Below, piece by piece: positions 1 to 6,930 of a stretch of DNA of 11,504 bases. Positions within the stretch are counted from its first letter, which is position 1. The number at the start of each line of letters is the position of its first letter. The DNA lies in NCBI GenBank assembly GCA_903970455.1, contig CAJCIW010000064.1, forward strand, positions 1 through 11,504, read 5' to 3'. The notes under the pieces were generated by a model that had not been told where the DNA came from, made no database searches, and worked only from the letters and a program-made list of their open reading frames with translations. The position numbers and the translations under genes were made by a program. Source of the DNA: Verrucomicrobiota bacterium (GTDB lineage Bacteria > Chlamydiota > Chlamydiia > Chlamydiales > Rhabdochlamydiaceae).

Positions 1-1
1 T

Positions 2-2023
2 TTATTTTTTCGAGAGTTTTTTTCCGCACTGGCTCAAAACTTTTAACGCGACCTTTTTGGCAACGGTTTTTAGGCCATATTGCTCGATGACGACTCCTGT
101 TTTGATAAAATTGCGGCCGAGGGAGTGCATCAGAGACGCCATTTGCTTTTGGTATCGATTGGACCGGTGGGATTTGGTTGCAGGAGTGTGGGAAGGGGTC
201 ATTTGCAATTTTTCCAATTCTCTGCGAAAGGCGATCATGCTGTGGCGCCAGGTATAACGGGAAAGGACGCTTTGCCTGGCCAACTTCCCCATTGTACTTA
301 GCTCATTTTGGTTTAATCTGATCGCTTGCTCGATTTTTGCAGACAAATCAGGGAGGTTGGGCTCCCACCATTCTCCCACATCTGTAAACCCTTTATCCCT
401 GTAGTCGGCTTTAAGGGGCGTCCCTTCAAAGTGGAGGCAATTGCCATCTTTAATGAATTCTTTTGCGGCTCCGTAATTGGGGACTACGCACACCTTCCCA
501 CAAGCCATCGCCTCCAAAATCGGATAGCCAAACCCTTCGCTTCGGGAATTCAAAAGAAAGAGATCGCAAGAACGGTATAACGCGGCCATATCGGCATGGG
601 TAACAAACTCTACGAACGCAGGTTGTAGCAACGCGATTTGCTTCTCCCAGTTGATGGAGACGATAAAATTGCCGAGTCTGAAAGCGAATTGACTCTCTAT
701 TCTGAGCTGCCCAAGTTCAATCCCCTTTCCATACATCACTAAAAAGACACCGGGATGGGAGGAACGGATCAGATTCCACATGGCAAAGGTGACGTCGAGT
801 CCTTTCCGAAACTGGTTTTGAAACACGCAAAGAATCGATTTAGCCCAAGGGAAAGCCAATTTTTCCCCCCAAGGATGAAATAAATCGGTCTCAACTCCAA
901 AGGGCAATACGGTTACATTTTTAAAACCCGAATTTTCGAAAACTTCTTTGTTCCATTGGGAGGGGACGAAGGTATGTTTAAATTTTTTCGCTTCTGCGGT
1001 CCATGAGGAAGGGAGCTTGGACGTTTCCCAAACCGACAACAGATAGTCCGTGTGGACAAGATCCGGGTGGGCGATGCTGGAAAGAGTCGGAGCAGCGGGA
1101 GAAGAGGTGATCAATCCGAATTTTGTTAAGTACTTCCATAAAAATTCATTTGTCGTGCTCCAAGAACTGGCGATGCCCCGCGGGATAAAAGGGAAGCGCA
1201 CGTGAAACCGCAGGAAGTCTGCGGCGAAATAATTTTTGTTGCGCTTGATCAGCTTCGTTTTATTATATAACTTTTGTTTGTCGAAAGTGGAGCCTACAAA
1301 GTGTCTGATGAGGGCGGTTTGATCATAAACGCAGCGGTAGCCCGCAAGTTGGCACCGGTAACAAAAGTCAGCGTCTTCATGATAAAATTCATATTTCTCA
1401 CTCAGGAGGCCGACTTCCCGGAAAACGGTGCTCTTAATCAGAACGCAGGTAAACTCGCAAAAATCTGCTTCTAGCAATTCGGGACGCGCCTGCTCTATAT
1501 CATAGTCTTGAGCTTCTTGTAAATGAAGGGATGGTTTGAATTGGTATTTAACTAATAAAGAGTTTTGATGATTTGTCTCGTAGTCGTGGGAAAAATCAAG
1601 CTTTGTTAAATCCCATTTCGTTCTTTGGACGTCGTGGAGAACTTCATTGTCGACAAGGGTAATCTGACGAGGGGCAAGCACCCCAAGGTTGGTTTCCTCT
1701 TCTGCTCGCGCCAAGAGCTGAGTCGCAACCGAAGTTTTAAATTCAATGTCGTTGTTGAGGATGAGGATGTATTCGGCATTCCGATCGAGGGCCTCTTTGA
1801 TCCCCCGGTTGACGGCTGCGACAAAAGTGGCTCGAGTATGCATCTGAATACAGCCGTATCCCCATTCACGGCATTTTTGTTCCGTCCCGTCGCGGCTGCC
1901 TTGGTCGATGATGAAAATCTGTTCCTTCGGGAGGTCGATCGTCGGAAGGAGGCGGTCTAATAGATGCCAGCCCTCAATGCTGGGAATGATGGCGAGGCAT
2001 TTTTTCGAGGAGGAAAAACCCAT
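2..2023 (-). CDS. Two-domain glycosyltransferase (GT2 + GT4)
   Basis: 673-residue protein that joins two glycosyltransferase modules and probably adds two successive sugars to a glycan at the cytoplasmic face of the inner membrane. The N-terminal GT-A (GT2, rhamnosyltransferase-like) part shows the opening strand LAIIPS (10-15), IIDQGSRDGT (38-47), a DXD-equivalent LNND (89-92) and the typical HEDADFCYR block (215-223), with E216/D217 as likely base region. The C-terminal GT-B (GT4) part, about 320-605, shows HTFVPSQW (350-357), LPFGVETDLF (373-382) and the EX7E signature SEGFGYPILEAMACG, with E496 and E504. A basic, Ser/Thr-rich tail (610-673) has no clear domain. The start is the only in-frame initiator ahead of the first beta strand, and no Shine-Dalgarno is visible. 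The stop lies at the window's left edge, so the gene is complete. Family assignment is secure; donor sugars and acceptor are unknown. Confidence 0.9.
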   Translation of the reverse strand: MGFSSSKKCLAIIPSIEGWHLLDRLLPTIDLPKEQIFIIDQGSRDGTEQKCREWGYGCIQMHTRATFVAAVNRGIKEALDRNAEYILILNNDIEFKTSVATQLLARAEEETNLGVLAPRQITLVDNEVLHDVQRTKWDLTKLDFSHDYETNHQNSLLVKYQFKPSLHLQEAQDYDIEQARPELLEADFCEFTCVLIKSTVFREVGLLSEKYEFYHEDADFCYRCQLAGYRCVYDQTALIRHFVGSTFDKQKLYNKTKLIKRNKNYFAADFLRFHVRFPFIPRGIASSWSTTNEFLWKYLTKFGLITSSPAAPTLSSIAHPDLVHTDYLLSVWETSKLPSSWTAEAKKFKHTFVPSQWNKEVFENSGFKNVTVLPFGVETDLFHPWGEKLAFPWAKSILCVFQNQFRKGLDVTFAMWNLIRSSHPGVFLVMYGKGIELGQLRIESQFAFRLGNFIVSINWEKQIALLQPAFVEFVTHADMAALYRSCDLFLLNSRSEGFGYPILEAMACGKVCVVPNYGAAKEFIKDGNCLHFEGTPLKADYRDKGFTDVGEWWEPNLPDLSAKIEQAIRLNQNELSTMGKLARQSVLSRYTWRHSMIAFRRELEKLQMTPSHTPATKSHRSNRYQKQMASLMHSLGRNFIKTGVVIEQYGLKTVAKKVALKVLSQCGKKLSKK

Positions 2024-2031
2024 AATGCTAA

Positions 2032-2060
2032 AGCATAACTTGCTGTACTCACGTTGTCAA
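2032..2060 (-). promoter_or_regulatory. Sigma-70-type promoter for the leftward glycosyltransferase
   Basis: Read on the minus strand: TTGACA (complement of 2055-2060), a 17-base spacer, then TATGCT (complement of 2032-2037). This is a perfect -35 with optimal spacing and a good -10. Transcription would be expected to start around 2025, only about two bases before the ATG at 2023, so the mRNA would be leaderless or nearly so. A small inverted repeat (ATGCT/AGCAT, 2025-2036) overlaps the -10. Seen by eye; no start-site data. Confidence 0.65.
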
Positions 2061-2074
2061 TAAAACTTGTCTTA

Positions 2075-2092
2075 TTGGCAGCCATTTGCCAA
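2075..2092. repeat. Inverted repeat in divergent glycosyltransferase intergenic region
   Basis: TTGGCA (2075-2080) and TGCCAA (2087-2092) form a perfect 6-base inverted repeat around a 6-base centre, GCCATT. It lies 13 bases before the start of the rightward GT2 gene and just upstream of the -35 of the leftward promoter. It could be an operator half-site pair or a small hairpin in the 5' end of the rightward message. Function is inferred from position only. Confidence 0.4.
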
Positions 2093-2105
2093 CATAGCCT
2101 GATTT

Positions 2106-3065
2106 ATGACGATTACGACAATTATTCCGACTTATCGACGGCCTGAGCGGTTAAGAAAAGCGATTAAAAGCGTTTTAAATCAAACTTATTCTGATTTTCA
2201 ACTTTGTATCTACGACGATGCGTCCGGAGATGGGACAAAGGATGTCGTTTTAGAATTTGCGTCGGATAGCCGGGTCAAATATGAGTGCCATCCGCAAAAC
2301 ATAGGCTCCTTTGAAAATTTTCAGTTCGCATTATCGGGGGTGGAAACCCCTTTTTTTTCCTTTCTTTCCGATGATGATTTTTTGCTTCCTGAATTTTATG
2401 AGACAGCTCTGCGGGGCTTTGAAAAATTTCCTGCTGCGGCTTTTTCTATGGGTGGCGTGATCGATGTGGACGATAAGGGGAGGTTCATCGATAACGTTTT
2501 GTCTAAATGGCCCGATAAAGAATATTTTTCTCCCCCTGAAGGGCTTTTAGAAATGATCGGCAAGTATTCCAATTGGACCGGGATTCTTTTTCGGAGGGAA
2601 GTGATTGAGAAGATAGGTCTTTTGGATCTTAGAGTTAAGGCAATCGACGTCGACTATCTTTTTCGCGCTGCTGCGCATCTCCCCTTTACCCTCACAAAAA
2701 AGTCTGTTGCGGTATTCGTTCAGCATCCCCACTCGTGTTCCGGGTCAATTGGATTGAGCCTGATTTGGCCTGGATGGCAAATCATGTGCGACAAACTTCT
2801 GGGGGATGAGGGTCTTTCTTTGGAAGTGAAAAAAGAAATTGAGGCGAGGATCCAAAAAGACCTTGCGAGGCTGCTGGTGATGAACTTCGTCCGGTCTCTG
2901 GCGGCAAAAAAAACTCAAGAGGCGGAGGAGATTCTGACTGTTATGGATAGGTATAAGTGGAAGAAGAAATTCTACGCGCTTGTATTCATGGGGTATAAAA
3001 TTTTTCCTCCATCGTCTGTTTTAATTCTGGCCCTTATGAAGCTAAGGCGATTATGTCGTCGTTAG
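2106..3065 (+). CDS. GT2-family glycosyltransferase
   Basis: 319-residue GT-A fold enzyme of the large GT2 family. It transfers a sugar from a nucleotide-sugar donor, probably to a lipid-linked or LPS-type acceptor. Visible signatures are TTIIPTYRRPERL (4-16), YDDASGDGT (36-44), the metal-binding SDDD (88-91) and a late acidic DVDYLFR (181-187) in the position of the family's catalytic-base region. The C-terminal 30 residues are hydrophobic followed by LRRLCRR, suggesting peripheral attachment to the membrane. No recognisable Shine-Dalgarno precedes the ATG, but the first residues already form the family's opening strand, so the start is well placed. Its last 13 bases overlap the flippase gene, which implies a shared transcript. 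Substrate cannot be told from sequence. Confidence 0.88.
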   Translation: MTITTIIPTYRRPERLRKAIKSVLNQTYSDFQLCIYDDASGDGTKDVVLEFASDSRVKYECHPQNIGSFENFQFALSGVETPFFSFLSDDDFLLPEFYETALRGFEKFPAAAFSMGGVIDVDDKGRFIDNVLSKWPDKEYFSPPEGLLEMIGKYSNWTGILFRREVIEKIGLLDLRVKAIDVDYLFRAAAHLPFTLTKKSVAVFVQHPHSCSGSIGLSLIWPGWQIMCDKLLGDEGLSLEVKKEIEARIQKDLARLLVMNFVRSLAAKKTQEAEEILTVMDRYKWKKKFYALVFMGYKIFPPSSVLILALMKLRRLCRR

Positions 3066-4567
3066 CAAAGAGCTTTGCAGCCAGTTTCATAGGCAAAATC
3101 TGGACAGCATCGATGTCGCTGGTTTTTTTGCCCTATTACATTCAATGGATCGGGTTCGAAGCCTATGGGCTGGTCGGAGTTTATGCGGCTCTTCTCGCTC
3201 TCTTTAGCGTGTTGGACCTTGGGTTAGGGTCCTCCATGATTAGAGAAATGGCGAGAATTGGCCCGAGTGATCCGCCTGAAGAGGTCCGTAATCTGACACG
3301 GAGCCTGGAGTTTATCTACTGGTCGGTTGCCATTTTCATCGGAACGACCCTCTTTTTTGCCGCTCCCTACATCTCAGGCCATTGGATTCAGCCCAAGACG
3401 TTCTCTCATGAGACTGTTAAACAATCGATCTATTTGATCGGACTCGCTTTAGCCTTTTTGTGGCCTTCTTCTTTATATGCAGGAGGGCTCATCGGTCTTC
3501 AGAGGCAAGTGTTGTTGAACGGGATTATCGTCAGTGTAGCAACGATAAGAGGGGTGGGGATGCTGCTGATCCTCGCCTTTATCTCACCGACTATTCAGGC
3601 TTTTTTTCTTTGGCAAATTTTCATTAATTTTCTTCAAACAGCTCTGACAGCTTTTTTTTTATGGAAAAATCTTCCCCAAAGCTTAATTCCTCCGAAATTT
3701 GATAAGTCGATTATTGCCCGGGTGAAAAAATATGCGGCGGGGATCGCGGGAGTCACTGTGATTGGAGTCCTCTTTTCACACGTAGATAAAATTGTTTTGA
3801 GCAGAGTGTTGCCCTTGGAATCATTTGGTTATTACGCTCTTGCGGTAACGGTTGCAAGTGCTCTGTTTCATATTACTGCTCCGATTTATTCTGTTTGCTT
3901 TCCTCGATTCAGTCAGTTAATCGCCATAAATGATTTTAAGAGCTTAAATCATGTTTATCATTTTGGATGTCAATTGATGTCTGCCTTCGTTATTCCTTCT
4001 TCGCTTTTTATTATTCTGTTTTCCCATGAACTTCTCTTTTTGTGGACTCAAAGTCTAGAGACAGTGAATAATACAAATCTTTTGGTAAAATTGTTGGTGT
4101 CAGGAACAATGCTTAATGCCTTATTGTATCTGCCAACAGCTTTGCAATATGCTTTTGGGTGGACAAAGCTGACGCTCTGTTTGAATTTCCTGAGTTTTTT
4201 AATCATGGTCCCCTTGGTGTGTTTGAGTGCTCATTATTTTGGACCCGAAGGTGCTGCCTGGTCTTGGGGAGTGATGAATGCGTTGTTGTTATTTGTGACA
4301 ATCCAGCTGATGCATCGACGGATGATTAAGAACGAGAAGTGGGTCTGGTATGTTAAAGACGTTGGGTTGCCTTTTATTGCTTCCTTGTCCGTCCTGTCTG
4401 TTGGAAGGCTCATGATTCCTGGTCACGGCAATTCTTTTTTGACGATTGTGCAACTTCTCGTGATATTTTTAACCTCTTTGGCGGCTGCTTTCTTTGCATC
4501 ATCGCATGTGCGGCAATGGGTAAGAGGATTTTTGCATACCTCCTCCCATGGGGCCTTCGACAAGTGA
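3053..4567 (+). CDS. Wzx/MOP-type polysaccharide flippase
   Basis: 504-residue, very hydrophobic protein with roughly 12-14 membrane segments, the size and shape of Wzx O-antigen or teichuronic-type flippases (Polysacc_synt, MATE/MOP superfamily). Such proteins move undecaprenyl-linked oligosaccharides from the inner to the outer leaflet of the cytoplasmic membrane. Characteristic stretches are FEAYGLVGVYAALL (35-48) followed by LDLGLGSSMIREMAR (54-68), and VDKIVLSRVLPLESFGYYA (244-262), which matches the family's mid-protein repeat of the first motif. The start overlaps the preceding GT2 gene by 13 bases and is served by TAAGG at 3043-3047, pointing to co-translation. It directly follows a glycosyltransferase, as expected for a flippase of a Wzx-dependent pathway. 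The exact glycan is unknown. Confidence 0.87.
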   Translation: MSSLAKSFAASFIGKIWTASMSLVFLPYYIQWIGFEAYGLVGVYAALLALFSVLDLGLGSSMIREMARIGPSDPPEEVRNLTRSLEFIYWSVAIFIGTTLFFAAPYISGHWIQPKTFSHETVKQSIYLIGLALAFLWPSSLYAGGLIGLQRQVLLNGIIVSVATIRGVGMLLILAFISPTIQAFFLWQIFINFLQTALTAFFLWKNLPQSLIPPKFDKSIIARVKKYAAGIAGVTVIGVLFSHVDKIVLSRVLPLESFGYYALAVTVASALFHITAPIYSVCFPRFSQLIAINDFKSLNHVYHFGCQLMSAFVIPSSLFIILFSHELLFLWTQSLETVNNTNLLVKLLVSGTMLNALLYLPTALQYAFGWTKLTLCLNFLSFLIMVPLVCLSAHYFGPEGAAWSWGVMNALLLFVTIQLMHRRMIKNEKWVWYVKDVGLPFIASLSVLSVGRLMIPGHGNSFLTIVQLLVIFLTSLAAAFFASSHVRQWVRGFLHTSSHGAFDK

Positions 4568-4568
4568 A

Positions 4569-4588
4569 CCCAGGCCTTAAGGCCTGGG
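4569..4588. repeat. Perfect 20-base palindrome after flippase gene
   Basis: CCCAGGCCTT followed by its exact complement AAGGCCTGGG, starting two bases after the flippase stop codon. As RNA it would form a strong GC-rich stem. Its position suits a transcription terminator for the flippase transcript, but no T-run follows, so a classical intrinsic terminator is doubtful. It shares the core CCTTAAGG with the palindrome at 4638-4659. Confidence 0.6.
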
Positions 4589-4598
4589 ATTGAGGTGG

Positions 4599-4617
4599 GC
4601 CGAGCTTCTTACTCGGC
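4599..4617 (+). repeat. GC-rich hairpin with 7-base loop
   Basis: GCCGAG (4599-4604) pairs with CTCGGC (4612-4617) around the loop CTTCTTA. The last three bases of its 3' arm are also the first bases of the outer stem at 4615-4666, so the two structures cannot form fully at the same time. Confidence 0.45.
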
Positions 4618-4666
4618 GGAACATTGTTTTTGAAAATACCCGGCCCTTAAGGGCCGGGTTTCCGCC
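4615..4666 (+). promoter_or_regulatory. Nested stem and palindrome abutting the GT4 ribosome binding site
   Basis: GGCGGAA (4615-4621) pairs with TTCCGCC (4660-4666), enclosing a perfect 22-base palindrome (4638-4659; arm ACCCGGCCCTT). The structure ends on the base before the Shine-Dalgarno GGAGGA (4667-4672) of the next gene. Possible roles are a bidirectional terminator, a leader that controls ribosome access, or a genome repeat element. No known riboswitch or leader family was recognised. Pairings are read directly; function is inference. Confidence 0.45.
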
Positions 4667-4675
4667 GGAGGACGG

Positions 4676-5911
4676 ATGAAAATTGCAGTCATCGATCACA
4701 TCGGAAATCCTGGGGGAGGGTCCCGCGTGGCGCGGTCCCTGCTTCCTGCCTTGAAGAGGGTCAGGCCGGAAATCGATATCACTTTTTTTGGAAATCCTCA
4801 TAGCATCAAACGGGAGCAGCTCGATCGGGTGGCTGCTCAAGCTGGCTTTAACATCTATCCTCTTGCTTCGGCAAAACTCGCCGGCAAAGATGTGTTCAAC
4901 ATTCGGGGAAGCCGCCATGTGATCAACTTGTTTCAAAGAAAATTGGCCCGCCTTTTATCCCCTTTATCTTTCTATTTGTCGGGAGCGGTACATAAAGAGC
5001 TCGAAACCGTTGTCAAAGATTACGATCTTGCGTTTTTCATTTGGCCCTTTCATCTGAAATGTCCCGAGCTGAAATGTCCGATAGCTGGGATATTTCACGA
5101 TTTTAATTTTAAGTATTTTTTTTCAGGACAGACGATGGCCCCATGGGTGTTGGAATTTTTAAATCGGGAAATGCCCCCATGGCTTTCCAAGGCAATGCCC
5201 ATCGTTTCGACAGAATTTATGAAAGGGGAATTGGAAAAATTTTATCCCTTCTGCAGAGGAAAAACAAAAGTTATTCCTGTCGCGCCAACAATCGGCGCTG
5301 ATCATTCGGATAAGGAAAAAGCCGCCCGTCTCATTAGGGATCGGTTTCGGATTGAAAAAGAGTATATTCTGTGTCCGACGAATATTAGCGGTCATAAAAA
5401 TATCGGGGTCCTCCTTTCAGCTTTTCCTATTCTGAAACGGAAACATGATTTGCTGCTGGTGTTTACCGGCCCGGGCACTGAGATTATCAATGGCCGAGCT
5501 TGTCAAATCGGATTGGAGATCGGCAGCGAACCTCAAGACGTGATCGGGTTAGGCTATGTCTCCAATGAGGAGATGGATGCGCTCATCCAATCCGCTGCCG
5601 CTGTCGTGAATTCCTCTCTCTATGAAGGGGGGAATATCCCAGGTTTCGATGCCTGGGAAAAAGGGGTGCCCGTAGCGATGTCGAATATTCCTCCCTTCAT
5701 CGAGCATATGGAAGTGCATCGTGTCCATGCGGAAATATTCGACCCCCGATCTCCGGAAGATATTGCTGAAAAGATCGGCCGCTTGTTATCAAATATTCCC
5801 GAGACCAAACGGAAAGCGGTGGAATCGCAGCAAAATATACGTCATTTTACCTGGGAAAGATCTGCAGAAGGGTATTTGAAAATTTTTGATGAAATGATTG
5901 AGGAAGGATGA
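4676..5911 (+). CDS. GT4-family glycosyltransferase
   Basis: 411-residue GT-B enzyme, likely retaining and cytoplasmic. It carries the N-terminal glycine-rich entry GNPGGGSRVARSLLP (10-24). The acceptor-domain region has FHDFNFKYFF (140-149), and the donor domain has ILCPTNISGHKNIGVLL (231-247), FTGPGTE (263-269) and SSLYEGGNIPGFDAWEKGVPV (313-333). In the last stretch the usual EX7E pair reads E317...D325, so the second acid is Asp instead of Glu. HFTWERSAEGYLKIF (390-404) is the typical C-terminal helix. The start is fixed by GGAGGA at 4667-4672. The gene opens a chain of five genes with 4-base overlaps (its TGA overlaps the next ATG as ATGA), which links it to the exported GT32-like enzymes that follow. 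Donor and acceptor are unknown. Confidence 0.87.
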   Translation: MKIAVIDHIGNPGGGSRVARSLLPALKRVRPEIDITFFGNPHSIKREQLDRVAAQAGFNIYPLASAKLAGKDVFNIRGSRHVINLFQRKLARLLSPLSFYLSGAVHKELETVVKDYDLAFFIWPFHLKCPELKCPIAGIFHDFNFKYFFSGQTMAPWVLEFLNREMPPWLSKAMPIVSTEFMKGELEKFYPFCRGKTKVIPVAPTIGADHSDKEKAARLIRDRFRIEKEYILCPTNISGHKNIGVLLSAFPILKRKHDLLLVFTGPGTEIINGRACQIGLEIGSEPQDVIGLGYVSNEEMDALIQSAAAVVNSSLYEGGNIPGFDAWEKGVPVAMSNIPPFIEHMEVHRVHAEIFDPRSPEDIAEKIGRLLSNIPETKRKAVESQQNIRHFTWERSAEGYLKIFDEMIEEG

Positions 5912-6930
5912 GGTTTTTTACTCTATTTTTATTCATTCCCCTATCTCTTTTTGCGGGCGTTTTCGACGAACACATCGCTAAAGAGGAAGAATCGCTGCAA
6001 CACATCCGGACGCCTGAGGACAGGAAGTTAATGGGATTTTATTCTGCACTCTTCGACATGGCGGAAAAGAGGAACAATCCAGCAGGAGAGATTCCGAAGA
6101 CACTCCATTTTATTTGGTTGGGGCCGAGGCCATTTCCGGAAAAATCGACGGCGTTGGTCAAAGAGTGGATCGATCTTCATCCGGGCTGGAAGATAAAATT
6201 TTGGACTGATCTTGGAGCGTATGTTCCGGATGATCGGATGGAGGTGCATTCCTTTGATCAATTTCCTTTGCAGGAGCTTAAGGAGTGTTATCACAAGAGC
6301 GACAATTTTGGAGAGCGGTCGCAGCTTTTACGCTATGCTGTTTTGCTGGAGGAGGGAGGCGTTTACATCGATCACGATGTGGGTTGTTTAAAGCCGCTCG
6401 GGGCTTTGCAACAAAGTTACGACTTTTTTTGCGGGATGGATCTGATCGGGCGGACAGTGCTCAGCTCTTCATTGAATCCTTCTCCTCATCTTCTCGCTTC
6501 TACGCCGCAGCATCCTATTCTAAAAGCGGGAAAAAAGTGGCTCATGAGCGAATGGGACTCTTTGGAGAATCAATATCCCGGTTCAGATCCCTCTTCTGTT
6601 CATAACCGTGTGCAGCACCGGAGCTTCAAAGCGCTCGGCGTTGGGATTAAAGAAGCGCACAATCGCTCGGGCCGCAGGGATGCTGTTTTTCCTCCTGATT
6701 TTTTCAGCCTTTCCGAACGGAAGAGCGCGGTTTATGCGGTTCACCGCCATCAGGGAAGCTGGTACAGACCTGAGGCCTCACGTGAAAATAAAGAAAAGCG
6801 GTTGTTCAAGAGTGTGAAAAAAGAGTTTTCCCGTACTTATGCCCTCGGGCTTTCGTTAGCTGCTGTGAACGTGGGAATGGCGGGTTTTATGCTCTACCCA
6901 CTTTTGCGAAAGAAAAAAGGTAAGAAATGA
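5908..6930 (+). CDS. Exported membrane-anchored GT32-like glycosyltransferase, copy 1
   Basis: 340 residues. Residues 1-16 look like a signal peptide (Arg2, Phe/Leu-rich core, plausible cleavage after LFA at 14-16). A GT32/Och1-like DXD domain follows: IPKTLHFIWLGPRPFP (62-77) with W70, then HPGWKIKFWTD (91-101), LLRY (140-143) and GGVYIDHDV (150-158) with the metal-binding D155/D157. Residues about 311-333 form a hydrophobic segment followed by RKKKGKK. This arrangement predicts a catalytic domain outside the cytoplasm, anchored at the C-terminus. The Asp of the family's SDxLR motif is Gln139 here, unlike its two neighbours; in clostridial glucosylating toxins the matching Asp contacts the donor sugar, so activity may be altered. 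The gene starts in an ATGA overlap with the GT4 gene, with AGGAAGG touching the ATG. Donor and target are unknown. Confidence 0.82.
   Translation: MRFFTLFLFIPLSLFAGVFDEHIAKEEESLQHIRTPEDRKLMGFYSALFDMAEKRNNPAGEIPKTLHFIWLGPRPFPEKSTALVKEWIDLHPGWKIKFWTDLGAYVPDDRMEVHSFDQFPLQELKECYHKSDNFGERSQLLRYAVLLEEGGVYIDHDVGCLKPLGALQQSYDFFCGMDLIGRTVLSSSLNPSPHLLASTPQHPILKAGKKWLMSEWDSLENQYPGSDPSSVHNRVQHRSFKALGVGIKEAHNRSGRRDAVFPPDFFSLSERKSAVYAVHRHQGSWYRPEASRENKEKRLFKSVKKEFSRTYALGLSLAAVNVGMAGFMLYPLLRKKKGKK

Noticed and set aside
2075..2090. Sigma-54-like promoter TGGCA...TTGC, attractive because rpoN is nearby
   Set aside because: The distance between GG and GC is one base short of the required -24/-12 spacing on both strands; the match comes from the inverted repeat itself.
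2775..2789. TGGCA with TGC at correct -24/-12 distance
   Set aside because: It lies well inside the GT2 coding sequence, lacks the rest of the consensus (no CG after TGGCA, G instead of T before TGC), and no gene start follows at a suitable distance.
4569..4588. Classical intrinsic terminator
   Set aside because: The stem is strong but no T-run follows it on either strand at the right place, so it was recorded as a palindrome with only a possible terminator role.
4577..4936. Leftward 119-codon open frame across the palindromic gap and GT4 start
   Set aside because: It reads through the inverted repeats and the opposite strand of a solid GT4 gene, and has no domain-like sequence.
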